The notes: generated from the letters alone by a model not told the origin. DNA of 64,000 bases from Nitrospirales bacterium (GCA_022828225.1 JAJEJG010000006.1:151794-215793), one strand, 5' to 3'; counted from the stretch's first letter, positions 25,969-34,517 are shown. Program-made: numbers and translations.

Positions 25969-27075
25969 TTGAAAAATCGGCCGGTGGTTTTCATAATCTG
26001 TACGATCTTCAGCGTTTCACTCATTTGTGCCCCGGAAGGTTCGGCTCGCCGAACCCACTTGACTCCGGAACAAAAACAACAGCTCCAAAAAGCTCAGACC
26101 GTATTCGTGAACGCGCTTGCGCTCACGGAAAAAGGACGAACCGACTCCGAACCACTGCAGGCTCTCGTCTCTCAACGGCTTACGGAAGTCGGATTTTCCG
26201 TGACTGCCGACCGCAAACAAGCCCACGACGTCGAATTCAAGGTAAAGTGTGAAGAGCGGAAAACGTGGACCGGCACCACCGCGGAAGGAGGCGATGCCGA
26301 ACTGCTTGATGCCCCGGCGCGGCTCTGGAAAGGACCGGCGTGTTTGTTGACCTATCTGGTCGATGGAAAGAACCTTGGATGGTACAAGGAAGTCCGAACG
26401 ACCTTCCCGGATGCCATGGAAGCCGCCAAAAAAGCCGGAGCGAAAAACGCAGGGGACTATGCTCTGACCAAATTGGCCGAACGTCTCAATCAATATGATT
26501 TTCCGGTGCTGCTGGCGGCGGAATGGGGGCAGCCCGACCGGCTCATCCAACTGATCGACGCTCCGGACACGCCCAAAATCCGCAAACTGTTTATCCTGTC
26601 CGCGCTGAGCGAAATCGAAGCCGAAGCGGCGCTCCCGCACTTGACCAAGCTGATGCAGGATAAGGATCTGGCCCAGGAAGCCGTGGAGTCGCTCACCGGC
26701 GTGGGAGAAGATTCCATCCCGTTTCTCACCGATCTCTTTCAATCGTCAACGCAACCCGAGATTCAAGCGGCAGCCGCCAAGGCCTTGGGTGACGTGGCCG
26801 GAAGCAGCGGAAACCCCACGGCAATCCCCCCCCTGCTTGAATACCTGAAAGCCGCCTTAAAGAACTTCAATAGCTCTGACGATATTAATTTCCCCGTTTT
26901 AACCGAAGTTGTCTGGAGTCTCGGCAAACTCAGAGACGAAAACTCAATCGAACCCATGGACGAACTGAATCAGAGAGTTTGGCTAATCAGAGACACCTCG
27001 CAAGAAATGGCAAACCTCCGGGAGGCGGCGAATTGGACGTATAAACAACTCGACCTGGACGGGCACGTCAGTTAA
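25969..27075 (+). CDS. Exported HEAT-repeat protein, first of a tandem pair
   Basis: Start is TTG at 25969, preceded by a full AAAGGAGG site; no in-frame ATG fits the signal peptide (MKNRPVVFIICTIFSVSLICA). The ~120 residues after it form a conserved module (KVKCEERKTWTGTTAEGGDAEL, PARLWKGPACLLTYLVDGKNLGWYKEV). From about residue 200 to 330 there are HEAT/armadillo-type helical repeats (LSEIEAEAALPHLTKLM, PEIQAAAAKALGDVAG, NFPVLTEVVWSLGKLRDE). It is probably a periplasmic scaffold or binding protein; function unknown. The paralogue follows 113 bp downstream. Confidence 0.7.
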   Translation: MKNRPVVFIICTIFSVSLICAPEGSARRTHLTPEQKQQLQKAQTVFVNALALTEKGRTDSEPLQALVSQRLTEVGFSVTADRKQAHDVEFKVKCEERKTWTGTTAEGGDAELLDAPARLWKGPACLLTYLVDGKNLGWYKEVRTTFPDAMEAAKKAGAKNAGDYALTKLAERLNQYDFPVLLAAEWGQPDRLIQLIDAPDTPKIRKLFILSALSEIEAEAALPHLTKLMQDKDLAQEAVESLTGVGEDSIPFLTDLFQSSTQPEIQAAAAKALGDVAGSSGNPTAIPPLLEYLKAALKNFNSSDDINFPVLTEVVWSLGKLRDENSIEPMDELNQRVWLIRDTSQEMANLREAANWTYKQLDLDGHVS

Positions 27076-27093
27076 CCGGGCACGTCAGTTACC
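27060..27093. repeat. 17-bp tandem duplication at the stop codon
   Basis: CGGGCACGTCAGTTAAC (27060-27076) is followed directly by CGGGCACGTCAGTTACC. The first copy contains the TAA stop of the HEAT-repeat gene; the second is non-coding with one base changed. Confidence 0.7.
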
Positions 27094-27188
27094 CCCCCTC
27101 TTTCCATGCACACCCATTATTCGGTACTATTCATATTCCAGATACCGGTTTTCCAGGTTCACCCTGATCCCTGTCAGGAGGATTCATA

Positions 27189-28289
27189 ATGAGATACGTT
27201 TCAGGAATACTCGTCTGCTTACTACTCTTGGCGGTCACGACCGAAAGTATGGCGCGCCGAAGCCACATCACAAACGAACAAAGGGCCCAATTAGCCAAGG
27301 TCAACACGATATACCTCAACGTCCTTGCGCTGACGGAGAATGGGCGAGTACCGCCGGACAATCTGCTGACCACGGCCAAAACGCGGTTGGAAGCCATCGG
27401 ATACAAAGTTGTCACCGACCGGAAAGAGCCCCATGACGTGGAGTTTCGGATGAAGTGCGAAGAACGGAAACGGTGGACGGGCACCACGCGCTCCGGCGGA
27501 GACGCGGAATTGGCCGACGCCCCTGCCCGCCTGTGGAAGGGACCGGCGTGTCTCTTCAATTATCGTCTCGAAGGGCGGGACTTGGGTTGGTATAAGGAAA
27601 CCCGGACTGATTTCGTGGACGCCTATGCCGCGGCACGAAAAGCCAAAGCCAAAAGCTCCGGACAATATGCCCTGGAACAACTGAACCTGAAGCTGCAGGA
27701 ATTCGATTTTCCCATCATGATCGCCACGGAATGGAGGCATACCGACCGTTTGGCTCAACTCCTGGAGAATCCGGATACGGATAAACGCCGCAAATTGCGG
27801 ATTCTCTCCACGCTGTCACGGGTTCAATCAAAGCAGGCCTTTCCCCATTTGGTGAAATTGGCGAGAGATGAAAACGCCGAGTATGCCGAAGAAGCGATTA
27901 TCGCTCTGGCCGGACTCGGCAGGTCGGCAACGCCCATACTCACGGATATCTTTGTCACGGCACAGAATTCGAAGATTCAAGCTGCCGCGGCCAAAGGATT
28001 GGGCTTGGTCGGCGCCCACACCGGCGACCCCGACATCACGCCGCCGTTGCTCGATTATCTCAACAAGAATTTGGAAGACATGGACGAATCCTCGGACATC
28101 GATTTTCCGGTGCTCACCGAAGTCGTCTGGTCGATAGCCAAACTCCGAAACGACAATTCCGTCGAACCGATTGAACAACTCAACATCAAGATCTGGCTCA
28201 TCCGGGACACGTCGGAGGCAATGAAAAAACTGCGGGAAGCCGCCAACGTCGCCACCAAAATGGTGGACCTCGACTATCAAATCATGTAG
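27189..28289 (+). CDS. Exported HEAT-repeat protein, second of a tandem pair
   Basis: Paralogue of the preceding gene with the same length (366 aa), signal peptide (MRYVSGILVCLLLLAVTTESMA) and order of domains. Shared blocks include MKCEERKRWTGTT, GGDAELADAPARLWKGPACL, GWYKE and FPVLTEVVWSIAKLR. CAGGAGG precedes the ATG. Divergence is spread along the whole protein, so the duplication is old. The cysteine pair (MKCEE / GPACL) is conserved in both and may form a disulfide. Likely co-expressed, partner unknown. Confidence 0.7.
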   Translation: MRYVSGILVCLLLLAVTTESMARRSHITNEQRAQLAKVNTIYLNVLALTENGRVPPDNLLTTAKTRLEAIGYKVVTDRKEPHDVEFRMKCEERKRWTGTTRSGGDAELADAPARLWKGPACLFNYRLEGRDLGWYKETRTDFVDAYAAARKAKAKSSGQYALEQLNLKLQEFDFPIMIATEWRHTDRLAQLLENPDTDKRRKLRILSTLSRVQSKQAFPHLVKLARDENAEYAEEAIIALAGLGRSATPILTDIFVTAQNSKIQAAAAKGLGLVGAHTGDPDITPPLLDYLNKNLEDMDESSDIDFPVLTEVVWSIAKLRNDNSVEPIEQLNIKIWLIRDTSEAMKKLREAANVATKMVDLDYQIM

Positions 28290-28314
28290 CACGGTCATTC
28301 GTGCGACGATCAGG

Positions 28315-28395
28315 CTCTACCCCACCTATCCTCCCCTTACAAAGGGGAGGAACAGGAAGGGGCATGCTTCTTTTATTACCCTCCTGATTCCCCTC
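28315..28395. repeat. Left half of a family A repeat, truncated
   Basis: CTCTACCCCACCTATCCTCCCCTTACAAAGGGGAGG matches the left end and first hairpin of the other family A copies, written here in two pieces (28315-28330 and 28331-28350). The sequence continues to GATTCCCCTC, where other copies carry the second hairpin, and then changes to GC-rich kinase sequence. Confidence 0.65.
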
Positions 28396-30745
28396 ATTCT
28401 TCGCCAGGCCTCGCCATGCGGTAGCCGACGCCGCGCTCGTTGAAGATGTAGGTGGGGCGCGCGGCGGCGTCGCCGAGCTTCGCGCGGAGTTGTTTCACGA
28501 AGGAGCGCACGCGCTCGGGGTCGATGAAGCCGCGGCCCCACACCTGGCGCATCAGCGACTCCGACGTCACCACCTGCCCGGCGTTGACCGAGAGGATGCG
28601 CAGGATCTCGTACTCGGTGGCCGTGAGCGTCACCGCGCGCCCGTCCACCGTGACCCGGCGCCGTTCGTAGTCGATGGCGAGCGCGCCGAGCACGAACGGC
28701 TCGGCGCCCGCGTGGGCGCGCAGCGCCGCCCCGACCCGCGCGGTGAGTTCCGTCGCCGAGAAGGGCTTGACGAGGTAGTCGGCGGCGCCGGCCGTGAAGG
28801 CGCGCGCGATGGTCTCGTCGCGGCCGTAGCCCGAGATGAAGATGACCGGCTGGTCGGAGAGTTCCGGGACCTTGGCCATCAACTCGATCCCGTCGGTCCC
28901 GGGCAGCATGAGGTCGAGCAGCACGAGCGTGGGCTGCTCGTTGAGGATGAGGGCGGGCAGTTCGTCCAGATCGGCGGTGACCAACACGGCGTAGCCCGCC
29001 TGCGTGAGCGCGTCGCGCACGAAGCGAAGCGTATGCGGGTCGTCGTCCACGACGAGGACGCACGGTTTCGCGGCCGGCTCGCCGGCGGGACGCCTGGCCG
29101 TCCGCCGGGCCCTCGCACCGGCGGCGCCGGCCTCGGTCACCGGAAGCGTGAAGGTGAACCGCGCGCCCTGCCCGAGCCCGGCGCTCTCGGCGCGGATGCG
29201 GCCCCCGTGCGCCTCCACCAGCCCCTTGCAGATCGCCAGCCCCAACCCGCTCGTCACGGTCCCGTGCTCGGCGTCGCCGCCGGTAAGCGCGACGTGCTTG
29301 CGAAAGAGCTGCCCCAGCAGCTCCGGCGGCACGCCCCGCCCCTCGTCGCGGACCGAGATTGCCACGTGCGTACCGTCGCGCGACGCCTCCACCCGTATGG
29401 GGGAGGACTCCGGAGAGTGTCGGGCGGCGTTTGAGAGCAGATTGTTCAGCACCTGCACGATGCGCTCGCGGTCGGCCATCACCCGGGGCAGCTCCGGCGG
29501 CAGATCTATGCGAACGGCGTGCCGGGCGCCGCCGCTCAGGAACGTGCTCCGCGCCCGGTCCACGAGCACGGCCACCTCCGAGGGCTCCGGCGCGACCGAG
29601 AGCGTCCCCGCCTCGATGCGGCCGGCGTCGAGGAGGTTGCCGATGAGCGCCTGCATGTGGTTGGCCTGCGCGTCGATGATGCGGAAGAACTGCTGCACCT
29701 CGGCCGGCGGCAGGGCGGGGGCGGCGCCGAGCACCGCGGCCGCCGACCCCTTGATGGCCGCAAGCGGCGTGCGCAACTCGTGGCTCACGAGCCCCAGGAA
29801 CTCCGCGCGCTGGCGCTCGATCTCCTGGAGCGGGGCCAGGTCCTGCATGGTGACGACCACCGAGACCACCGCGCCGTCTTCGGCGCGGATCGGCGTGCCG
29901 TTGACCAGGATCGAGACGCTGCGCCCGTCCGGGACCGAGAGCACGAACTCCTCGGCGCGCACCGTCTCGCCGGTGCGGAGCCACTCTGCAACGGGGAACT
30001 CGCTCAGGCTCACCTCCCGGCCGTCGGGACAGCGGACCGTCACCACCTCGAGGAGCGCCTCCGTGGGGAGGTCCCCGGTGCGCAGGCCCTCGACGATACG
30101 TCGCGCCTCCCGATTGAACGACACCGGACGGCCGGTCCTCGCGTCGAACACCACCACGCCGACCGGCGAGGTCTCGACCAGGGCCTCGAGGTCGGCCCGC
30201 GCGCGCCGCTCCGCGCTGTGGGCGCGCGCGTTGGCGATGGCGGTCGCGGCCTGCGAGGCGAAGAGCATCAGCACCTCCTCGTCCTCGTCGGTGAACGCCG
30301 GCGCGTCCTCCTTCTCGGCGAGGAAGAAATGACCTACGGTCTCGCCGCGATGGCGCATCGGCGTGCCCTGGAAGGTCCTCGCGAGAATCAGGCCCGGGGA
30401 AAAGCCCAGCGAGCGGACCAGCGCGGGGAGGTCGGTGAGGCGAACCGGGCCCGGCAGGTCGTGCAGGTGCGCGAACAGCTTCGGTCCCTCCGGCCACTCG
30501 GCGAACCGGCGGTGCTCTTCCTCGGTGAAGCCGGAGGAGACGAAGTCGCGCACCTCGCCGGTCTCGTCAACGGTAGTGATGATGCCGTAGCGCGCACCGG
30601 TGAGCGCGCGGGCGGTATCGGCCGCCTCCTGCAGCACGGTGGCGAGGTCGAGGCTGGCGCTGGTGCGCAGGATGGCCGCGCTCAACGCGGCGAGGCGCTC
30701 GTGGGCCGCCTGGAGCGCGCGGCGCGTGTCGTCGGGACCGTTCAT
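28394..30745 (-). CDS. Hybrid sensor histidine kinase fused to OmpR-type response regulator
   Basis: A 783-aa soluble protein joining a full two-component system. Order: GAF-like sensor (~25-180), PAS-like domain (~185-305), HisKA with the phospho-accepting His322 in LVSHELRTPLAAIKG, HATPase (NNLLSN, DEGRGVP, TSGLGLAICKG), linker, receiver domain with acidic VDDDP, Asp611 in LLDLMLPG and Lys660 in DYLVKPF, then a winged-helix DNA-binding domain (~680-775: LTATEYEIL, RVRSFVKQLRAKLGD, RGVGYRM). ATG at 30745 follows AAAGGAGGCG. Base composition and codon use are far more GC-rich than both flanks, which points to transfer. No membrane segments, so the signal is intracellular. Its target promoter may lie in the adjacent box array. 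Confidence 0.88.
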   Translation of the reverse strand: MNGPDDTRRALQAAHERLAALSAAILRTSASLDLATVLQEAADTARALTGARYGIITTVDETGEVRDFVSSGFTEEEHRRFAEWPEGPKLFAHLHDLPGPVRLTDLPALVRSLGFSPGLILARTFQGTPMRHRGETVGHFFLAEKEDAPAFTDEDEEVLMLFASQAATAIANARAHSAERRARADLEALVETSPVGVVVFDARTGRPVSFNREARRIVEGLRTGDLPTEALLEVVTVRCPDGREVSLSEFPVAEWLRTGETVRAEEFVLSVPDGRSVSILVNGTPIRAEDGAVVSVVVTMQDLAPLQEIERQRAEFLGLVSHELRTPLAAIKGSAAAVLGAAPALPPAEVQQFFRIIDAQANHMQALIGNLLDAGRIEAGTLSVAPEPSEVAVLVDRARSTFLSGGARHAVRIDLPPELPRVMADRERIVQVLNNLLSNAARHSPESSPIRVEASRDGTHVAISVRDEGRGVPPELLGQLFRKHVALTGGDAEHGTVTSGLGLAICKGLVEAHGGRIRAESAGLGQGARFTFTLPVTEAGAAGARARRTARRPAGEPAAKPCVLVVDDDPHTLRFVRDALTQAGYAVLVTADLDELPALILNEQPTLVLLDLMLPGTDGIELMAKVPELSDQPVIFISGYGRDETIARAFTAGAADYLVKPFSATELTARVGAALRAHAGAEPFVLGALAIDYERRRVTVDGRAVTLTATEYEILRILSVNAGQVVTSESLMRQVWGRGFIDPERVRSFVKQLRAKLGDAAARPTYIFNERGVGYRMARPGEE

Positions 30746-30953
30746 CGGGGGTCGCCTCCTTTCCAATGGGAACTATCCGGAATAGTTGACGGCCCTTCCT
30801 CATTGTCGCTGCGGGATCGTATCCGCCGTCTTCTTGGCCGCATAAGATACGGCAGCTACAAATCAAAGAGGCCGGGGCCGGGTTCGCGGCGTGTGGGGCC
30901 GGGCGCGGCGACCGATTCGGACACCACTGGGCGAGGATAGCAGAAGCAAACCC

Positions 30954-30989
30954 AAAAAACCACGAAAAACACACGAAAAACATAAAAAA
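30954..30989. repeat. Phased A-tracts (probable curved DNA)
   Basis: Four runs of five or six A at 30954-30959, 30965-30969, 30976-30980 and 30984-30989. The first three are one helical turn (11 bp) apart, the geometry that causes intrinsic bending. It lies about 90 bp before the TGCTAT array and upstream of the divergent kinase gene. Confidence 0.55.
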
Positions 30990-31081
30990 GGCACGCGAAA
31001 CTCATATAGTGTCGTGTCGTTTTTGGCCTATTATTTTTCTGGACTTATCCGGAACCTCAAGGAGAATTCAGAAAAGGCTTG

Positions 31082-31222
31082 TGCTATGATTTTGCTATGT
31101 CTTGCTATGTTTAATGCTATGAATGCTATGTTTGTGCTATGCTTGCTATAATATTGCTATGAATTCTATATTTCTGCTATGTCTATGCTATCCTTGCTAT
31201 GATATTGCTATGTCCTGCTATG
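31082..31222 (+). repeat. Array of 14 helically phased TGCTAT boxes
   Basis: TGCTAT starts at 31082, 31093, 31103, 31115, 31124, 31135, 31144, 31155, 31175, 31186, 31195, 31206 and 31216, with a degenerate TTCTAT at 31164. Eleven copies continue to TGCTATG. Intervals are 9-12 bp with mean 10.3 bp, so all boxes face the same side of the helix; spacers vary in sequence and length. Intervals are not multiples of three, so it is not a coding repeat. Each box also resembles an extended -10 element (TGnTATnnT), and TGCTATAAT at 31144 is a perfect match to that consensus. Confidence 0.9.
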
Positions 31223-31750
31223 TTTCCCATCCTTTGTAAAGAGAGGCAAAATGGAGGAAAAAAGGGCGTCGCTTGGATCTGCTCTGTTTCTCTTCTTGTA
31301 CTCGTTGTCTCTGTTTTCCCCGGTCCGGCTCAAGCCTCCGATGCCGAACGGGAACTCTCGCGGCTCCAAACGCAAGCCGAAAATGCGATGGCTCAGGGTG
31401 ATCCTCAGGGCGCGGCCAACAGCATCGGCAGGGCCGCTTTGCTGGCCTCCCAACTCGACAAACAATCTGACGCAACCCGGCCGCCCTACCGAATCATGAG
31501 CGATCTGTTTCGAACACAGGAACAGGTGTATCGCGCCATTGCCCTGTTTCAACAGAGTGGAGAGCGAACCCCGGCCTCTTCCGGAATTTGCTCGTTACTC
31601 TCTCAAGGCGGGCAGCATGCCGTCCGGGCACTGGAGCACAATTCCGCCACAACAGCGAGTCCGGCTGTTCATGAACGCCTGCAACAGGAAACCATGGAAT
31701 GGCTGGAAACCGTTCAGGAAGTGCAACAGGAATGGGATTGCAGGCAGTAG
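31220..31750 (+). CDS. Small exported protein of unknown function
   Basis: Not recognised. The frame encodes a lysine-containing N-terminus, a hydrophobic segment (VAWICSVSLLVLVVSVF) and a cleavage-like PAQASDAE. About 130 helical residues follow (ELSRLQTQAENAMAQGD, AIALFQQSGER, HERLQQETMEWLETVQEV) with two late cysteines. It resembles helical periplasmic proteins. Start is uncertain: the most downstream ATG before the signal peptide (31220) lies inside the last TGCTATG box, and there is no clear ribosome-binding site. It ends 61 bp before the TonB-dependent receptor gene and is probably co-transcribed with it. Confidence 0.5.
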   Translation: MFPILCKERQNGGKKGVAWICSVSLLVLVVSVFPGPAQASDAERELSRLQTQAENAMAQGDPQGAANSIGRAALLASQLDKQSDATRPPYRIMSDLFRTQEQVYRAIALFQQSGERTPASSGICSLLSQGGQHAVRALEHNSATTASPAVHERLQQETMEWLETVQEVQQEWDCRQ

Positions 31751-31811
31751 GCATGATGGATATATTACGTCCGCATAATTTTTCAGGGAGGCTTTGAGAG
31801 AGGGATTCAGC

Positions 31812-34382
31812 ATGAATAGATCATCATGGACTCGACTTTCACGTCTACGCTTCCTCGAACGTCTTGCCAACACCATTCTGGTCGTTGGATTGACGGCTCT
31901 CGCGGCAATAACGGCAATCACGCCGCAAATCCGTGCAGCCGACTGGATCCCATCCGTGGCCGGCAATATTCCCACTGCTCAGGCGGACGCGGTGCGTCCC
32001 CTCACCGTGATCGACAGGGAGGATATCGAACTGTCCGGCATGAGAAACGTCTATGACCTGTTGAATTCATCCCACGGGCGAGGGTACTTCAACAACTTCG
32101 GCATCTTTCGGCCGTTCGTGGCCGGATCCAGCCGCGTCGCAGTACTCATCAACGGCCGCCGGGTTTCCGATTCGATTGTCGATCTTCACACCCTGCCGAT
32201 ATCGGGTGTCGAGCGTATCGAGATCCTGGGCGACAGCGCCGCGGCCTTGCGCGGCGGACACGCCATCGGCGGCGCGATCAACATCGTGCTCAAGCGCGAT
32301 CTTGAAGGCCTCGAGATTCAGGCAAGCCCTGCATGGACGACCCAAACCGGCGGTGATTTCGGTCAGGGAAGCGTCTTATGGGGAAGCGCGCTCGGACGAG
32401 GGCATATCACGATCGGGGCAGACCTGTTTCGGAGAGAGCAAATCCGCGACCGGGACCGGAGTTACAGCCGCGCCTCATGGACTCCGGGAGGCTTATTCGC
32501 CGATACGACCGGTGTTTCGACAGGCGGCAACACCCTTTTGATCAGGACGGACAACAAAACAGTCGGACGTCCTCTGGGCGACTGCGAAGGCAGCGCCTAT
32601 ACCGGCGTGCTTGCCCAACCGCCGGGCGCCTCATCCGGCGAAGGCTGCGGCTTTGCATACGCCGACGTCGCGTGGCACCTGCAACCGTATGCCCGTTATG
32701 AGCGGGAGAGCATGTTTTTCAATTTCGATCATCCGCTGGGAAAGGACGCGGACGTGTACCTCGACTTCAGAGCTGCCTGGGACGACACGGCAGAACGCTA
32801 TGCTCCATCAGTCGGCACCTTTTCCTTTACTCCCTCGGAGACGCTCAAACAGAGATTGCGGCAGGACCCCGAAATTGACACTCTTCCGGACAGGGTCCGT
32901 GTCGCCCATCGATTCGTCGGCCACGGCAATCGAGATTGGCGAACGGATACGGATGAATACGACCTCACGCTGGGTTTCCGTGGCCGGTTCGTCGACAGGA
33001 TCAACTACAATACCTACGTCCGGTATTATCGTCACGATACCCTGACAATCGGCGATACGTTCGTGAGCGAGTCGCTGGCACAGCAAGCCATCGAAGAGGG
33101 TCGCTATGACATCGAAAACCCGTTTTCGACGGACACGACACATCTGGCAGCCATCCGCGACACCGGACTCAGACAGACCCGCGACCAAGTCACGGATCAT
33201 AAGACGGCCCGCATCGTCTTCGACGGTCCGGCGTTCGCACTCGGCGGACGGGACGTGAAATGGGCCGCGGGCGCCGCATTCGCCCATGAGGAACGGAGGA
33301 ACATCTACGATTATCGGGATACCGGTAACAGGTCCTACGAAGCCTCGGACGTGCTCGGATCGAGTGGCAACTCGTTCTCGGGCGAACGCCGACGCTGGTC
33401 CGCGTTTACGGAAGTCTCCCTCCCCGTGCGCAACGATTGGGATCTTGTCCTCGCGGGGCGGCTCGACGAACACGACGACGTAGGCACGGCTTTTTCCCAC
33501 CAGATCACGAGCCGATACCGATTGCACCAGGCAATCACGCTTCGCGGGTCCTGGAATCAAGCATCCAGGGCTCCCAGCCTGTCATCTCTACACCAACTCC
33601 AAGCAAGCAGCTATCCATACATTTGTGATAGAAAAACGTTCGCCGGCAACTTGCAGAATTGCCCCAGATATCAAGTGGAGCGCACGTTCGGCGGGAATCA
33701 AAACCTCAAGCCGGACGATGCCGAGAGTTTCAGCCTCGGGGCCGTGATGAGCCTGGGGCCGTTTTCCTTGAGCGCGGACTGGTTCAGGATCGGGATGACC
33801 GACATTCCGACCCGGTTGTCTGCGCAGTCTATCATCGACCTGGAAGCGGAAGGACGGTTACCCTCAGGCGTGACCGTGACACGCGATGGAGATTTCATTG
33901 CCCTGATCGAAAGCCCGTTGGTCAACGGCGGGGAAAGCGACCTTGCCGGATTCAACGTTCAGGGCAACATGGACTGGAAAACCGATTGGGCGGACGTGGT
34001 CTTTGCTGCCTACTGGTCACACCTTACTGAAAACGAATTTCGTGTAGCCGGAGAAGTCCAACCAGGCGACTACCCGCGAAATCGCGTCCATGCACTGCTT
34101 CGCGTAAGCAGAAGCGGCGTGACCGCGAACTGGAGCGTCATTGGGGTTTCAGGCTATTCAAACGTACTGGGAACTGCCCGTTACAAGGCGTGGATGGGGA
34201 ACAACGTCACAATCCAATGGCACGATGCATTGGGCGTGAAAGGAATGGACCTGGCAGGCGGCATCCTCAATATCGGCAATCGCGGTCCGTCAACGGCCAC
34301 CCAACAGGAAGTCGACCGGACTCAGGATTCCACCAGGGGGCGTACGTTCTTCCTGACCGCCAAAATCTCGTTCGACCCGTGA
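31812..34382 (+). CDS. TonB-dependent outer-membrane receptor
   Basis: An 856-aa receptor. A signal peptide (LANTILVVGLTALAAITA..., cut near IRAAD) is followed by a plug domain (~60-170) with TVIDREDIELSGMRNVYDLL, RVAVLINGRRVSD, LPISGVERIEILGDSAAALRG and GGAINIVLKRD. The barrel (~190-856) contains late conserved pieces ASRAPSLSSL, ERTFGGNQNLKPDDAESFSLG and GGILNIGNRGP. Two Cys pairs (GDCEGS/GEGCGF and YICDRK/LQNCPRY) suggest extracellular-loop disulfides. The ligand cannot be assigned; siderophores, cobalamin and peptides are all options. ATG at 31812 follows GAGAGAGGGA; a TTG at 31794 is possible. Confidence 0.9.
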   Translation: MNRSSWTRLSRLRFLERLANTILVVGLTALAAITAITPQIRAADWIPSVAGNIPTAQADAVRPLTVIDREDIELSGMRNVYDLLNSSHGRGYFNNFGIFRPFVAGSSRVAVLINGRRVSDSIVDLHTLPISGVERIEILGDSAAALRGGHAIGGAINIVLKRDLEGLEIQASPAWTTQTGGDFGQGSVLWGSALGRGHITIGADLFRREQIRDRDRSYSRASWTPGGLFADTTGVSTGGNTLLIRTDNKTVGRPLGDCEGSAYTGVLAQPPGASSGEGCGFAYADVAWHLQPYARYERESMFFNFDHPLGKDADVYLDFRAAWDDTAERYAPSVGTFSFTPSETLKQRLRQDPEIDTLPDRVRVAHRFVGHGNRDWRTDTDEYDLTLGFRGRFVDRINYNTYVRYYRHDTLTIGDTFVSESLAQQAIEEGRYDIENPFSTDTTHLAAIRDTGLRQTRDQVTDHKTARIVFDGPAFALGGRDVKWAAGAAFAHEERRNIYDYRDTGNRSYEASDVLGSSGNSFSGERRRWSAFTEVSLPVRNDWDLVLAGRLDEHDDVGTAFSHQITSRYRLHQAITLRGSWNQASRAPSLSSLHQLQASSYPYICDRKTFAGNLQNCPRYQVERTFGGNQNLKPDDAESFSLGAVMSLGPFSLSADWFRIGMTDIPTRLSAQSIIDLEAEGRLPSGVTVTRDGDFIALIESPLVNGGESDLAGFNVQGNMDWKTDWADVVFAAYWSHLTENEFRVAGEVQPGDYPRNRVHALLRVSRSGVTANWSVIGVSGYSNVLGTARYKAWMGNNVTIQWHDALGVKGMDLAGGILNIGNRGPSTATQQEVDRTQDSTRGRTFFLTAKISFDP

Positions 34383-34433
34383 AGCGGGCATCAGAAGATC
34401 CTCTTATCCCAACAGTTTTTTAGCCGCTTCGCA

Positions 34434-34516
34434 TGCCCCCCTCACCCCGGCTCCTTCGACAAACTTCCTTCGACTCCGCTCAGAACAGGCTCTCTCCCTC
34501 CAGGGGAGAGGGAGTA
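34434..34516. repeat. Intergenic repeat remnant with CTTCGACTCCGCTCAG motif
   Basis: Between the receptor and porin stops. It contains CCTTCGACTCCGCTCAGAAC, close to the element nested in the repeat at 1.56 kb, then CTCCCTCCAGGGGAGAGGGA, a short hairpin. It may also help end both convergent transcripts, though no U-tract is present. Confidence 0.45.
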
Positions 34517-34517
34517 G

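Noticed and set aside
28326..30497. 723-codon open frame overlapping the kinase in another frame, and two long plus-strand frames (29004-30332, 29519-30940)
   Set aside because: High GC suppresses stop codons; these translate to low-complexity Arg/Ala/Gly/Pro sequence without domains, whereas the annotated frame carries every kinase and regulator motif in order.
31082..31222. Box array as a CRISPR array
   Set aside because: Units are 6-7 bp with 2-6 bp spacers, far too short, and no cas genes are present.
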